From Ruegeria sp. 6PALISEP08 (GTDB taxonomy: Bacteria > Pseudomonadota > Alphaproteobacteria > Rhodobacterales > Rhodobacteraceae), in NCBI RefSeq assembly GCF_001238295.1, contig NZ_LGXZ01000004.1:62001-126000 (forward strand): a stretch of 64,000 bases of DNA, in the 5' to 3' direction. Below the pieces are notes generated by a model. It made no database searches and was not told the DNA's origin. It was given only the letters and a program-made list of their open reading frames with translations. Positions 25,339-33,748 of the stretch are shown here, one piece after another. The translations under genes were made by a program, and so were the position numbers. Numbering within the stretch: the stretch's first letter is position 1; each line of letters opens with the position of its first letter.

Positions 25339-27117
25339 TTATTCCGCGGCCTCAAGGCCGTCGCTTCCCAGTGCTGGCAACTGCATTTCAAACACCGCGC
25401 CGCCGTATTGGCCGTTGCGCGCAGTCAGCCGTCCCCCATGGTCGTTCACGATCCCCGACGAGATAGCAAGCCCAAGACCGACCCCGTCACCGGGTTGTTT
25501 GGTGGTATAGAACGGTTCGAACAGGTTCTCGATGTCCTCGATACCGTGACCGTTGTCACGTACGGTCAGAACCGCCATATCGCCCGCCGCCAGGATGATT
25601 TCCACATCCGGCTCTGCCACTGATTTGGTGGCATCCAACGCATTCCGCAAGAGGTTGACCATCACTTGCTCGATCCGCATCCGGTCCCCCATGGCCATCA
25701 CGGGTTCTTCGGGAAGTATTTGAGTGATCTTCACATGGCGTTGACGCAGCTGCGGTTCCATCATCGACAAGGCCGAGGCCAGCGCTTCGCCAAGGTTTAC
25801 TGGCGAAAGCGCATCCGCCCCCTTGCGTGCATAAGACTTGAGCTGACGCGTGATCGCCCCCATCCGTTCGATGAGACCATCGATGCGTCCAAAGCTGGCA
25901 AGTGCCTCTTCCGGACGGTTACGCCGCAACAACAGACGCGCCCCGGCGAGATAGGTTTTCATTGCAGCCAGAGGTTGATTAAGCTCGTGACTGACTGCTG
26001 CGGACATCTCGCCCAAGGCGGCAAGTTTCGAGCTTTGCGCGAGGGTCTGTTCCGCCAAATCCAGCGTCTTTTCAACCCGTTCCCGCTCAGCAATTTCTCG
26101 CTGTAGCCGCGCGTTCAATGCGCGAAGCTCTGCCGACTCGCGCTGAAACAGCGCCATGCGCAAGGTGGCCCGGCGGCTGAGCGCATAAAACGTCAGCGCC
26201 AGAAGAATCGCAAAGCCCATGATTTCCAGCGCTAGAACGCTGTTCACCTTTTCGCGGATCGAGGCAAAGGTGGTGAACGACGTCATTTGCCAACCCCGGA
26301 ACGGAATACGCGTTTCCAACCGCATGACCGCCTCGCCCTGCAGGTAGGCATCCGGCGGTAAAGCGGTCCAATCGGTTGTGGCCCTTATAGCGCGCTGAAT
26401 CGCGCCCTGCGGCGGCTGGCGCAGCATCGCCGTGCTTTCTTCCAACCCACGCCAACGGGGCTCGGTGGACAGGATGATCGTTCCGGTGCTGTCCGTGACC
26501 ATCACTGCGTCCGAGATACCAGCCCAGGCGCGTTCGAATTTCTGCAGATCGACCTCAACAACGATGACGCCCAGAATTTCCGATCCACTTTCCAGTCGCC
26601 GGGAGTAAACAAAGCTGTACCCGCCGGATTCCTTGGGAATGACCGAAAAGATCGTCGCATTGGACCGGATCGCATCCACAAAATAAGCGGTGTTTCTATG
26701 CCCTTCGCCCAGCTTGTTGCGATCTGTTGCAGCGACGGTTCGCCCATCACTGTCCAAAAGCATCAGTGACGCCGCGCCAATTTCTTCAACGAAGGAAATC
26801 AGGCGCTGCGTCGACAGTGTATAATCACTGGATTGCAGCGCTGATATGAGGGTCGGGTCCCGCGCCAGCAACTGCGGCACGATCGAGTTTCGACGCAGCT
26901 CACTCAGCAGGTTGCCGGAATACAGGGCCAGGCGCAGCTCGGCTCGATTTCGGGTGGATTCCGTGAATCTGTCGGTTAGCAGCCGGTTGGTGATCCAGAC
27001 TGTCGCGATAGTCGCGACAAGCAGAACAAGCACAGCAAAACGCAAACGCCAGCCCAGCGGGGCGCCGCGAAGCGGTTTCAACATATCTGACCAGGCTGAT
27101 CGCACGTCCGAGTTCAT
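25339..27117 (-). CDS. dctB: DctB-like sensor histidine kinase
   Basis: About 592 residues; the ATG at 27117 is preferred over the TTG at 27123. Two membrane helices (near residues 25-45 and 300-320) flank a periplasmic double-Cache-type sensor domain. A coiled-coil linker leads to the HisKA domain with the phosphorylated His in AVSHELNQPL and to the ATPase domain with NLLRNALDA, DNGHGI and GVGLGLAIS. DctB senses C4-dicarboxylates and phosphorylates DctD. The two genes are 12 bp apart. No dctPQM transporter genes are adjacent, so the target transporter must lie elsewhere. Confidence 0.9.
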   Translation of the reverse strand: MNSDVRSAWSDMLKPLRGAPLGWRLRFAVLVLLVATIATVWITNRLLTDRFTESTRNRAELRLALYSGNLLSELRRNSIVPQLLARDPTLISALQSSDYTLSTQRLISFVEEIGAASLMLLDSDGRTVAATDRNKLGEGHRNTAYFVDAIRSNATIFSVIPKESGGYSFVYSRRLESGSEILGVIVVEVDLQKFERAWAGISDAVMVTDSTGTIILSTEPRWRGLEESTAMLRQPPQGAIQRAIRATTDWTALPPDAYLQGEAVMRLETRIPFRGWQMTSFTTFASIREKVNSVLALEIMGFAILLALTFYALSRRATLRMALFQRESAELRALNARLQREIAERERVEKTLDLAEQTLAQSSKLAALGEMSAAVSHELNQPLAAMKTYLAGARLLLRRNRPEEALASFGRIDGLIERMGAITRQLKSYARKGADALSPVNLGEALASALSMMEPQLRQRHVKITQILPEEPVMAMGDRMRIEQVMVNLLRNALDATKSVAEPDVEIILAAGDMAVLTVRDNGHGIEDIENLFEPFYTTKQPGDGVGLGLAISSGIVNDHGGRLTARNGQYGGAVFEMQLPALGSDGLEAAE

Positions 27118-27153
27118 GTCCAAACGTTACGCGCGGGCGCGCATGACCTCAAG

Positions 27154-27822
27154 TCACGCGACTTCAAACACTCCTGACAATGCGCGGAACAGCGCCACCC
27201 CGTCGGTGCCGCCATGACCTTCGTCAGCGGCCCGCTCGGGGTGAGGCATCATCCCCAACACACGACGGTTTTCCGACAGAATGCCTGCAATGTCACCGAC
27301 CGAACCGTTCGGATTCTCGGCATAGGTGAATGCGATCCGGTCCTGATCTTTCAGCGCCGACAGCGTTTCGTCATCCGCAAAGTAGTTGCCATCATGATGC
27401 GCAATCGGGATACCGATCACGTCACCCGCATTATAGCCCCCAGTAAACACGCTATCGCTGGTTTCGACCTTCAGGCCCACGGTTTTGCAAATGTATTTTA
27501 GCCCTGCATTGCGCAACAGCGCGCCCGGCAGGATGCCGGTTTCGGTCAGAACCTGAAACCCGTTGCAAATGCCCACCGCATATCCACCGCGTTCGGTATG
27601 CTCGATGACCGCCTTGCAGATCGGAGATTGCGCGGCAATTGCGCCGCAGCGCAGATAGTCACCATAAGAAAAGCCACCCGGAACGCCCACGATATCAACA
27701 CCTTCGGGCAGTGCCGCGTCTTTGTGCCAGACCATATCGACCTTGAAACCGGCCTGCTCGAAAGCGACGGCGAGGTCTCGGTCACAGTTGGATCCGGGGA
27801 ATACGATTACAGCTGCGCGCAT
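27154..27822 (-). CDS. purQ: Phosphoribosylformylglycinamidine synthase, glutaminase subunit
   Basis: 222 residues, class I glutamine amidotransferase domain: [15 protein letters not shown], nucleophile Cys in [11 protein letters not shown], and His/Glu in MMPHPERA. It supplies ammonia to PurL (encoded at 47.7 kb) for step four of purine synthesis, with PurS as bridge. It lies 11 bp after an alcohol dehydrogenase gene, which separates it from purS. Confidence 0.96.
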   Translation of the reverse strand: MRAAVIVFPGSNCDRDLAVAFEQAGFKVDMVWHKDAALPEGVDIVGVPGGFSYGDYLRCGAIAAQSPICKAVIEHTERGGYAVGICNGFQVLTETGILPGALLRNAGLKYICKTVGLKVETSDSVFTGGYNAGDVIGIPIAHHDGNYFADDETLSALKDQDRIAFTYAENPNGSVGDIAGILSENRRVLGMMPHPERAADEGHGGTDGVALFRALSGVFEVA

Positions 27823-27833
27823 GGCGGGCCCTC

Positions 27834-28877
27834 CTACGAGACAAAATCAGTGACCACCGCAACACCCGGAGGGGTTGGATGATCAAAGGCGGCAAGCTCT
27901 TCGCTCACCTGGTTGAGAGATATTTTTCGTGTGACCAGTGGCGTCAGGTCGATTCCGCCCCCCGCGATCAACGACAAGAGCGAAGGATAGCGCCAGCTTG
28001 GCATCCCGCGCGTTCCAAAGACGGAAAGTTGACCGGAATAGAGCACATCCATCGGCAACGCCATCTGGGTGTGATCCCCAGCAGGCATCCCGATTTGCAC
28101 CATGCGCCCCATTTTGCGCAGGGACCGCATCGCGGACACGGTCGTCACTTCGATACCCAGGGCTTCAATCGCCACATGCGCACCGCCGCCGGTGATGTCT
28201 TTCACTGCTTGCGGAGCATCACAGGTGGCCCCGTTGACCACCGCATCCGCCCCCAAAGACGTGGCATAGCGCAGTTTGTCATCTACAACATCTACAACAA
28301 CAACCCGCGCGCCAAGCGCCTTGCCCAACAATAGGGTCGAGATCCCAACTCCACCGCCGCCAAAGACGGCGATCCATTCACCACCCTGAACGTGCGCCCG
28401 TCCGACCAAAGCCTGCCAGGCCGTCGTAACTCGGCACCCCAGGGCGGCTGCCACTTCGGGCGCGATGCTTTCGGGCAACGATGTAAGGTTCGCGTCCGCA
28501 TGGGAAACAGCAATGTATTCCGCAAAAGCGCCATCACAGGTGAACCCGGGCACAATCTGGTCGCTGCAGATTGTCTGATGACCCTGGGAACAGTCCGTGC
28601 AATGTCCGCAGGCCAGAATGAAGGGTGCGATCACCTTGTCGCCAACACGCCAACGCGTGACGCGGGCGCCAACCGAGACAACTTCGCCACAATATTCGTG
28701 GCCGGGTGTGATCGGCAAAACAACGTCCGGGTCTGCGCCCCCCCACGCGTGCCAGTCGGACCGACACACACCACAGGCCAATACCCGCACCACAACACCG
28801 TCTTCGGCGGGTTCGGGATCCGGTACCGTCATAACTTCAAGCGGTTGACGATAGGTGATCAGACGCGCGGCCCGCAT
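27834..28877 (-). CDS. Zinc-dependent alcohol dehydrogenase (MDR family)
   Basis: 347 residues from the ATG at 28877, 3 nt after the purS stop. Catalytic zinc ligands are Cys in [10 protein letters not shown] and the GHEYCGEV block; the structural zinc site has four Cys in [15 protein letters not shown]. The Rossmann fold carries [10 protein letters not shown] with NAD(P)-binding glycines. The substrate alcohol or aldehyde is unknown. It is placed between purS and purQ with gaps of 3 and 11 bp, and has no clear ribosome-binding site of its own, so it is likely cotranscribed and coupled to purS. Confidence 0.9.
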   Translation of the reverse strand: MRAARLITYRQPLEVMTVPDPEPAEDGVVVRVLACGVCRSDWHAWGGADPDVVLPITPGHEYCGEVVSVGARVTRWRVGDKVIAPFILACGHCTDCSQGHQTICSDQIVPGFTCDGAFAEYIAVSHADANLTSLPESIAPEVAAALGCRVTTAWQALVGRAHVQGGEWIAVFGGGGVGISTLLLGKALGARVVVVDVVDDKLRYATSLGADAVVNGATCDAPQAVKDITGGGAHVAIEALGIEVTTVSAMRSLRKMGRMVQIGMPAGDHTQMALPMDVLYSGQLSVFGTRGMPSWRYPSLLSLIAGGGIDLTPLVTRKISLNQVSEELAAFDHPTPPGVAVVTDFVS

Positions 28878-28880
28878 CAA

Positions 28881-29111
28881 TTAGACCAGTTCGATCTCGT
28901 AGCGTTCGATGACTGTGTTGGCCAACAGCTTTTCGCACATCTTCGTGACATCCGCTTCGGTCGCACCGTCGGCCAGCTCAAGGTCGATCACTTTGCCCTG
29001 ACGGACACCTTCGACCTGATCAAATCCCATTGCGCCCAATGCGTGCCGAACTGCTTCGCCCTGCGGGTCCAGCACCCCGTTTTTGAGCATCACGTGAACC
29101 CGTGCTTTCAT
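28881..29111 (-). CDS. purS: Phosphoribosylformylglycinamidine synthase subunit PurS
   Basis: 76 residues from the ATG at 29111 with GGAG 8 nt upstream; the frame extends 26 codons further but the family starts here (MKARVHVMLKNGVLDPQGEAV). It is the small beta-alpha-beta subunit that links PurQ and PurL in the split FGAM synthase. The stop lies 3 nt before an alcohol dehydrogenase start rather than next to purQ. Confidence 0.93.
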   Translation of the reverse strand: MKARVHVMLKNGVLDPQGEAVRHALGAMGFDQVEGVRQGKVIDLELADGATEADVTKMCEKLLANTVIERYEIELV

Positions 29112-29224
29112 CTTGGCAACTCCACCTGAGGGCCACATCCGGGCCATTTTCATTGCGCGGGGGATAACGTGCCAAATGCTTTTGGACAACCCTGTTTGCT
29201 ACGCAGTTTGACGCAGTGTGCGGC

Positions 29225-29890
29225 CTACCCTGCCTCCTTGGATAATCCCGGGTAATGCGCATCTATTGCATCGAATGATCCGGTCAAAACCATCTCGACA
29301 GCGACGGCAACCAACAGAATCGCCATGATCCGGGTCAGCACGTTGATCATTGTCTCGCCCAAAAAGCGCGAGATCTGATCTGCAAACAAAAGCCCCACCC
29401 CCACAATTGCACAGGCAATCAGGATCGCTGAACCCAGTGTCACGATTTCTGCCCCGTCCGACAGCTGGTGGGAAAAGACAACAGTGATGGCAATCGTGCC
29501 CGGCCCGATGGTCAGAGGAATGGCCAAGGGAACAACTGCGAAATTCAGTTTGCGTTCATGCCCGTCCGCCACCGCGGCCTGATCACCCGGAGGGCGGTCT
29601 TCGGCTTTCAACATAGACATGCCAATTCCGAAGATGATGATGCCGCCGGCTATTCGAAAGGACGAGACGTCTATGCCGAAAATCCCAAGCACTTCTTCGC
29701 CGATCACGACGGCAATCAAGGCGATAACGGTAACCGAAATCATCACGACGATCGCAACGTGGCGGCGTTCAGCCGCCGAGCAGTTCTTGGTCATGCTCAG
29801 AAAGATCGGGATGTTGTATAGCGGATTGAAGATCGCAAGCACGGCTGCCAGAAACTTCAGAAAGATCGTCTGATCAAACAGTTCAGCCAT
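29225..29890 (-). CDS. MarC family integral membrane protein
   Basis: 221 residues from the ATG at 29890 after AAGGATGG; an ORF extension to 29971 has no support. Six hydrophobic helices, with FNPLYNIPIFLSMTK in the first third and PLAIPLTIGPGTIAITVV in the second half, the two conserved MarC Pro/Gly blocks. The function of the family is unsettled; early claims of multiple antibiotic resistance were not confirmed. A separate unit between purS and purC. Confidence 0.88.
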   Translation of the reverse strand: MAELFDQTIFLKFLAAVLAIFNPLYNIPIFLSMTKNCSAAERRHVAIVVMISVTVIALIAVVIGEEVLGIFGIDVSSFRIAGGIIIFGIGMSMLKAEDRPPGDQAAVADGHERKLNFAVVPLAIPLTIGPGTIAITVVFSHQLSDGAEIVTLGSAILIACAIVGVGLLFADQISRFLGETMINVLTRIMAILLVAVAVEMVLTGSFDAIDAHYPGLSKEAG

Positions 29891-29976
29891 TCGAAAACCA
29901 TCCTTATCGCGCCCTTCACGGCTGCACGAGGCAAACATGCTCAGGAAACGAGTAGCTGTCAAATTCAACAAGAACG

Positions 29977-30010
29977 AAAAAACGCCGCTACTGAATGAGC
30001 GGCGCCTTTT
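29977..30010. terminator. Terminator after purC (minus strand), also plus-strand capable
   Basis: CGCCGCT (29983-29989) pairs with AGCGGCG (29998-30004). On the minus strand it is followed by six T residues, 23 nt past the purC stop. Confidence 0.8.
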
Positions 30011-30032
30011 TTAAACTCAGAGGCAAACTTGA

Positions 30033-30788
30033 TCAGTTGATTAAAGTCGGTTTGGTCACGTTGTTACCGGGCAGAACACCCAGTCGCCGCGCGACTTCGG
30101 AATACGCATCGGTCAGGCTGCCAAGATCACGACGGAACACGTCTTTGTCCAGCTTCTGACCAGTTTCGATATCCCACAAACGGCAGCTGTCGGGACTGAT
30201 TTCATCAGCAACGATCAGGCGCTGATAATCACCTTCGTACACGCGTCCGATCTCAATCTTGAAGTCTACCAGTCGGATACCCACCGCCAGCATGACACCG
30301 CTCATGAAATCGTTCACACGCAGCGCCAGGCTGAGAATATCTTCCATGTCCTGCTGGCTGGCCCAGCCAAAAGCAGCGATGTGCTCTTCCGTGACAAGCG
30401 GATCACCCAGAGAGTCGTCTTTGTAGCAATACTCGACAATCGGACGTGGCAGTTGGGTACCTTCGGCAATACCCAGACGTTTCGACATCGATCCGGCGGC
30501 ATAGTTGCGCACGATCACTTCCAGAGGCACGATTTCACAGTTGCGAACAAGTTGCTCACGCATGTTCAAGCGGCGGATGAAGTGGTTCGGGATGCCAATC
30601 TGGGTCAGGCCGGTCATGAAGAACTCGGAAAGGCGATTATTCAGCACGCCCTTGCCGTCAATCACATCCTTCTTTTCCGCGTTAAACGCGGTGGCGTCAT
30701 CCTTGAAATACTGCACGATGGTGCCCGGTTCTGGGCCTTCATACAAAATCTTGGCTTTGCCTTCGTAGATTTTCTTGCGACGCGCCAT
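30033..30788 (-). CDS. purC: SAICAR synthetase (phosphoribosylaminoimidazole-succinocarboxamide synthase)
   Basis: 251 residues, full length. Starts [18 protein letters not shown], with the nucleotide loop and the substrate-binding blocks [11 protein letters not shown] and [12 protein letters not shown]. It joins aspartate to CAIR in purine synthesis. Its stop is followed by a terminator at 29977, so it is not cotranscribed with purS and purQ. It is divergent from the zeta subunit gene. Confidence 0.96.
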   Translation of the reverse strand: MARRKKIYEGKAKILYEGPEPGTIVQYFKDDATAFNAEKKDVIDGKGVLNNRLSEFFMTGLTQIGIPNHFIRRLNMREQLVRNCEIVPLEVIVRNYAAGSMSKRLGIAEGTQLPRPIVEYCYKDDSLGDPLVTEEHIAAFGWASQQDMEDILSLALRVNDFMSGVMLAVGIRLVDFKIEIGRVYEGDYQRLIVADEISPDSCRLWDIETGQKLDKDVFRRDLGSLTDAYSEVARRLGVLPGNNVTKPTLIN

Positions 30789-30976
30789 AAGCGACCTTTC
30801 CGATCAGAGCAGAGGGATTGAGTCCCCCCTCGTTAGGCGTCCTCATAGTGCAAGCCCCCTTTTCCCGCAAGTTCATGTGCCCGAGAGGGTTTGACGCAGC
30901 GCAAATACCTTGCGCACCGGACATCGTATGGTCATATCATCAGGAAAGAAGATGTAACCCAAGAGGTCCTCACCCA

Positions 30977-31294
30977 ATGACCACGTTCGACGAACGCGAA
31001 AACGCATTTGAAGCCAAATTTGCCCATGATGAAGAAATGCAGTTCAAGGCGCAGGCCCGCTGCAACAAACTGCTGGGCTTGTGGGCCGCAGAAAAGCTGG
31101 GCAAATCAGGTCAAGAAGCCGAAGAATACGCCAAAACCGTTGTAGTCGCTGATTTCGAAGAAGCCGGACACGAAGACGTTATACGCAAGGTCGCCGGTGA
31201 TCTGGGTAATCTGTCATCGGCCGAAGAAATTCGCGCCAAGATGGCTGAGATTCTGCCTGAAGCCAAAGCTCAGGTCATGAGTGAATCCGACTAA
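30977..31294 (+). CDS. ATP synthase inhibitor subunit zeta (DUF1476)
   Basis: 105 residues from the ATG at 30977 (AGAGGT upstream); a frame runs back to 30818 without a start signal. The sequence FDERENAFEAKFAHDEEMQ, followed by the KLLGLWAAEKLG helix, is the DUF1476 signature. In Paracoccus denitrificans this protein is the zeta subunit that blocks ATP hydrolysis by the F1 part of the ATP synthase, acting much like mitochondrial IF1 through its N-terminal region. It stands alone, away from ATP synthase genes, and ends in a terminator. Confidence 0.9.
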   Translation: MTTFDERENAFEAKFAHDEEMQFKAQARCNKLLGLWAAEKLGKSGQEAEEYAKTVVVADFEEAGHEDVIRKVAGDLGNLSSAEEIRAKMAEILPEAKAQVMSESD

Positions 31295-31343
31295 AGCACT
31301 CTTAGACGACTCATGATCTTCATGAGTTTTATGAATTTGATTT

Positions 31344-31381
31344 GACGCCCCGGTCATGTGAGATGGGGCGTCTCTATTTTT
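31344..31381 (+). terminator. Rho-independent terminator after the zeta subunit gene
   Basis: GACGCCCC (31344-31351) pairs with GGGGCGTC (31365-31372) and is followed by TCTATTTTT. Confidence 0.8.
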
Positions 31382-31415
31382 AACGGCGACTTGCACCTTT
31401 GCCTGGATTGACCCA

Positions 31416-32429
31416 ATGACAAATGCTCTGAGCAAACTTATGGACACCAATGACGCAATTCTGGCGGATGGTGCGACCGGGACCAACCTGTTTAACATGG
31501 GCCTGCAATCCGGTGACGCCCCCGAACTTTGGAACGTTGACGCACCCGAAAAGATCAAAGCCCTGTATCAAGGTTCGGTAGATGCGGGCAGCGACCTGTT
31601 CCTGACCAACACGTTTGGCGGCACGTCGGCGCGGCTCAAGCTGCATGACGCCCAAAACCGTGTGGGCGAACTGAACCGCATCGGTGCAGAACTGGGACGC
31701 GAAGTCGCCGACAAGGCCGGGCGCCCCGTTGTGGTCGCTGGATCCGTTGGCCCGACCGGCGAGATCATGAAACCTGTGGGAAGCCTGTCACATTCCGAGG
31801 CCGTGGAAATGTTCCACGAACAAGCTGCCGCACTGAAAGAAGGTGGTGTGGATGTTCTCTGGGTTGAGACCATAAGCGCACCCGAAGAATTCCGCGCAGC
31901 AGCCGAAGCCTTTGCCCTGGTTGACATGCCCTGGTGTGGCACGATGAGCTTTGACACCGCTGGGCGCACGATGATGGGCGTGACCTCGGCCGATCTGGCG
32001 CAACTGGTTGAAACACTGGCCAACCCGCCCATCGCCTTTGGCGCAAACTGCGGAACCGGCGCGTCGGATATTCTGCGCACTGTTCTGGGCTTTGCCGCGC
32101 AGGGAACTGAGCGCCCTTTGATTTCAAAGGGCAATGCGGGCATTCCGAAATATGTGGATGGTCACATCCATTATGACGGCACACCCGCGTTGATGGGCCA
32201 ATATGCGGTAATGGCACGCGATGCTGGTGCCACGATCATTGGCGGGTGCTGCGGTACCATGCCCGATCACCTGCGCAGTATGCGCGAAGCGCTGGATACC
32301 ACGTCGCGTGGTGAACGTCCGACCCTAGACCAGATCACCGATGCGTTGGGGCCGTTCACGTCGGCCTCTGACGGAACAGGCGACGATGCAACACCCGAGC
32401 GCCGCACGCGCCGCCGTCGCCGCGCCTAA
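31416..32429 (+). CDS. bmt: Betaine-homocysteine S-methyltransferase
   Basis: 337 residues, homocysteine S-methyltransferase domain: ILADGATGTNLF at the N terminus, VAGSVGPTGE, and three zinc-binding cysteines in FGANCGTG and IIGGCCGTMP. It moves a methyl group from glycine betaine (or a relative) to homocysteine to give methionine, consistent with a marine bacterium using betaine. The C terminus is an Arg-rich tail (RRTRRRRRA) not needed for catalysis. The start at 31416 follows the previous gene's terminator, so it has its own promoter. Confidence 0.88.
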   Translation: MTNALSKLMDTNDAILADGATGTNLFNMGLQSGDAPELWNVDAPEKIKALYQGSVDAGSDLFLTNTFGGTSARLKLHDAQNRVGELNRIGAELGREVADKAGRPVVVAGSVGPTGEIMKPVGSLSHSEAVEMFHEQAAALKEGGVDVLWVETISAPEEFRAAAEAFALVDMPWCGTMSFDTAGRTMMGVTSADLAQLVETLANPPIAFGANCGTGASDILRTVLGFAAQGTERPLISKGNAGIPKYVDGHIHYDGTPALMGQYAVMARDAGATIIGGCCGTMPDHLRSMREALDTTSRGERPTLDQITDALGPFTSASDGTGDDATPERRTRRRRRA

Positions 32430-32440
32430 AACAGCCTTAA

Positions 32441-33217
32441 TCAGCGCCCTTCGAATTTCGGGGGGCGTTTTTCCATGAAAGCCACCACACCTTCGGCGAA
32501 ATCGCGCGAACGACCACATTCGCCTTGCAGATGCGCCTCTTTTGCTAGCTGTTGTGGCAGGGTGTTTTCGTATGTTCCACGAATGGCCTGCTTGATCGCG
32601 CCATAAGCTGCCGTAGGACCATTGGCCAGATATTCCGCCCGTTTACGCCAATGTGCAGCGAAGTCTTTATCGGGTACGGCTTCCCAGATCATGCCCCATT
32701 CATCCGCTTGCCGCGCGGTGATCTTATCGGCAAACAGAGCGGCCCCCATCGCCTTGGCCAGCCCCATCTGACGCGGCATGAACCAGGTTCCTCCGGCATC
32801 GGGCAACAACCCGATCCGCGCAAAGGCTTGCAGGAAGTAGGCACTTTCAGCTGCAATCACCACGTCCGCGCAAAGGGCAAGGTTGGCCCCTGCCCCGGCC
32901 GCAGGTCCATTTACGGCAGCAATGGTCGGCACCGGACAGCTGTGGATCATCTCCAGCATCGGTTCATATTCGTCCCGCAGCGACCGCTCCAGATCAATCT
33001 TGCCGGTTGACGATGCATCGCCCAGATCCTGACCGGAACAAAAGGCAGGACCAGCACCGGTGATCACGATGCACCGGGCTCTGGTTGCCGCATCTTTCAT
33101 TGCATGGGTGATTTCAGCGCGCATCTGAGTTGTCAGAGCGTTCATCTTGTCTGGTCTGTTCAATGTCAGAACCGCCAGACCGCCCGTAATGTCCAGAACA
33201 ACCGTTTCGTACTTCAT
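32441..33217 (-). CDS. Enoyl-CoA hydratase/isomerase (PaaG-like)
   Basis: 258 residues from the ATG at 33217 after GGGAGGG. Crotonase fold: GAGPAFCSGQDLG in the first oxyanion block, NGPAAGAGANLALCAD in the second, and GLLPDAGGTWFMPRQMG as in PaaG, the ring-opening epoxyphenylacetyl-CoA isomerase. No other paa genes are in the window, so a general enoyl-CoA hydratase is also possible. It is convergent with bmt (11-bp gap), and it lies downstream of ccmH. Confidence 0.85.
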   Translation of the reverse strand: MKYETVVLDITGGLAVLTLNRPDKMNALTTQMRAEITHAMKDAATRARCIVITGAGPAFCSGQDLGDASSTGKIDLERSLRDEYEPMLEMIHSCPVPTIAAVNGPAAGAGANLALCADVVIAAESAYFLQAFARIGLLPDAGGTWFMPRQMGLAKAMGAALFADKITARQADEWGMIWEAVPDKDFAAHWRKRAEYLANGPTAAYGAIKQAIRGTYENTLPQQLAKEAHLQGECGRSRDFAEGVVAFMEKRPPKFEGR

Positions 33218-33292
33218 GAAAACCCTCCCGTCGCGCCTCGCTTTTCTGCACACTTACTGGCCCAAGCGAGATGGGAAAAGCAGAACCATACG

Positions 33293-33748
33293 TCAGTCTT
33301 CAAGAATTCGGCGCAGACGTTCTTTTTCATCCTCACTCAGCGAAGTGTCCGCAACCGATGCATGGGCTTTCGAGCGATTGCGTAGGAAATTGAGGCCAAC
33401 GCCCGCCGCAATCAACAACATGATCGGCCCGGCGAGCCAAAGAAACAGGTTCGAACCGCTGGTGGTCGGCTTCAGAAGAACATATTCGCCATAACGATCC
33501 ACGATAAAGGCAATCGCCTCTTCATCGCTGTCACCGGCCACCAGACGCTCACGCAGCAATAGACGCAAATCTCGCGCCAGATCAGCGTTGCTTTCGTCGA
33601 TGCTCTCGTTCCGGCAAACAAGGCAACGCAACCCGGTGCTGAGATCGCGGGCCCTTTGTTCGAGCACCGGATCATCCAGCACCTCATCCGGCTGCACCGA
33701 AAACACGGGCGACGCCAGCAGCATCAGGATCAGTACAAGACGTTTCAT
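33293..33748 (-). CDS. ccmH: Cytochrome c maturation protein CcmH (Ccl2)
   Basis: 151 residues. A signal peptide or helix (1-17) is followed by the periplasmic thiol-redox domain with the LRCLVCRN motif (Cys pair that reduces apocytochrome c) and a second helix near residues 100-118. The start overlaps the ccmF stop by 4 bp, so translation is coupled. Acts with CcmF in heme attachment to c-type cytochromes in the periplasm. Confidence 0.95.
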   Translation of the reverse strand: MKRLVLILMLLASPVFSVQPDEVLDDPVLEQRARDLSTGLRCLVCRNESIDESNADLARDLRLLLRERLVAGDSDEEAIAFIVDRYGEYVLLKPTTSGSNLFLWLAGPIMLLIAAGVGLNFLRNRSKAHASVADTSLSEDEKERLRRILED

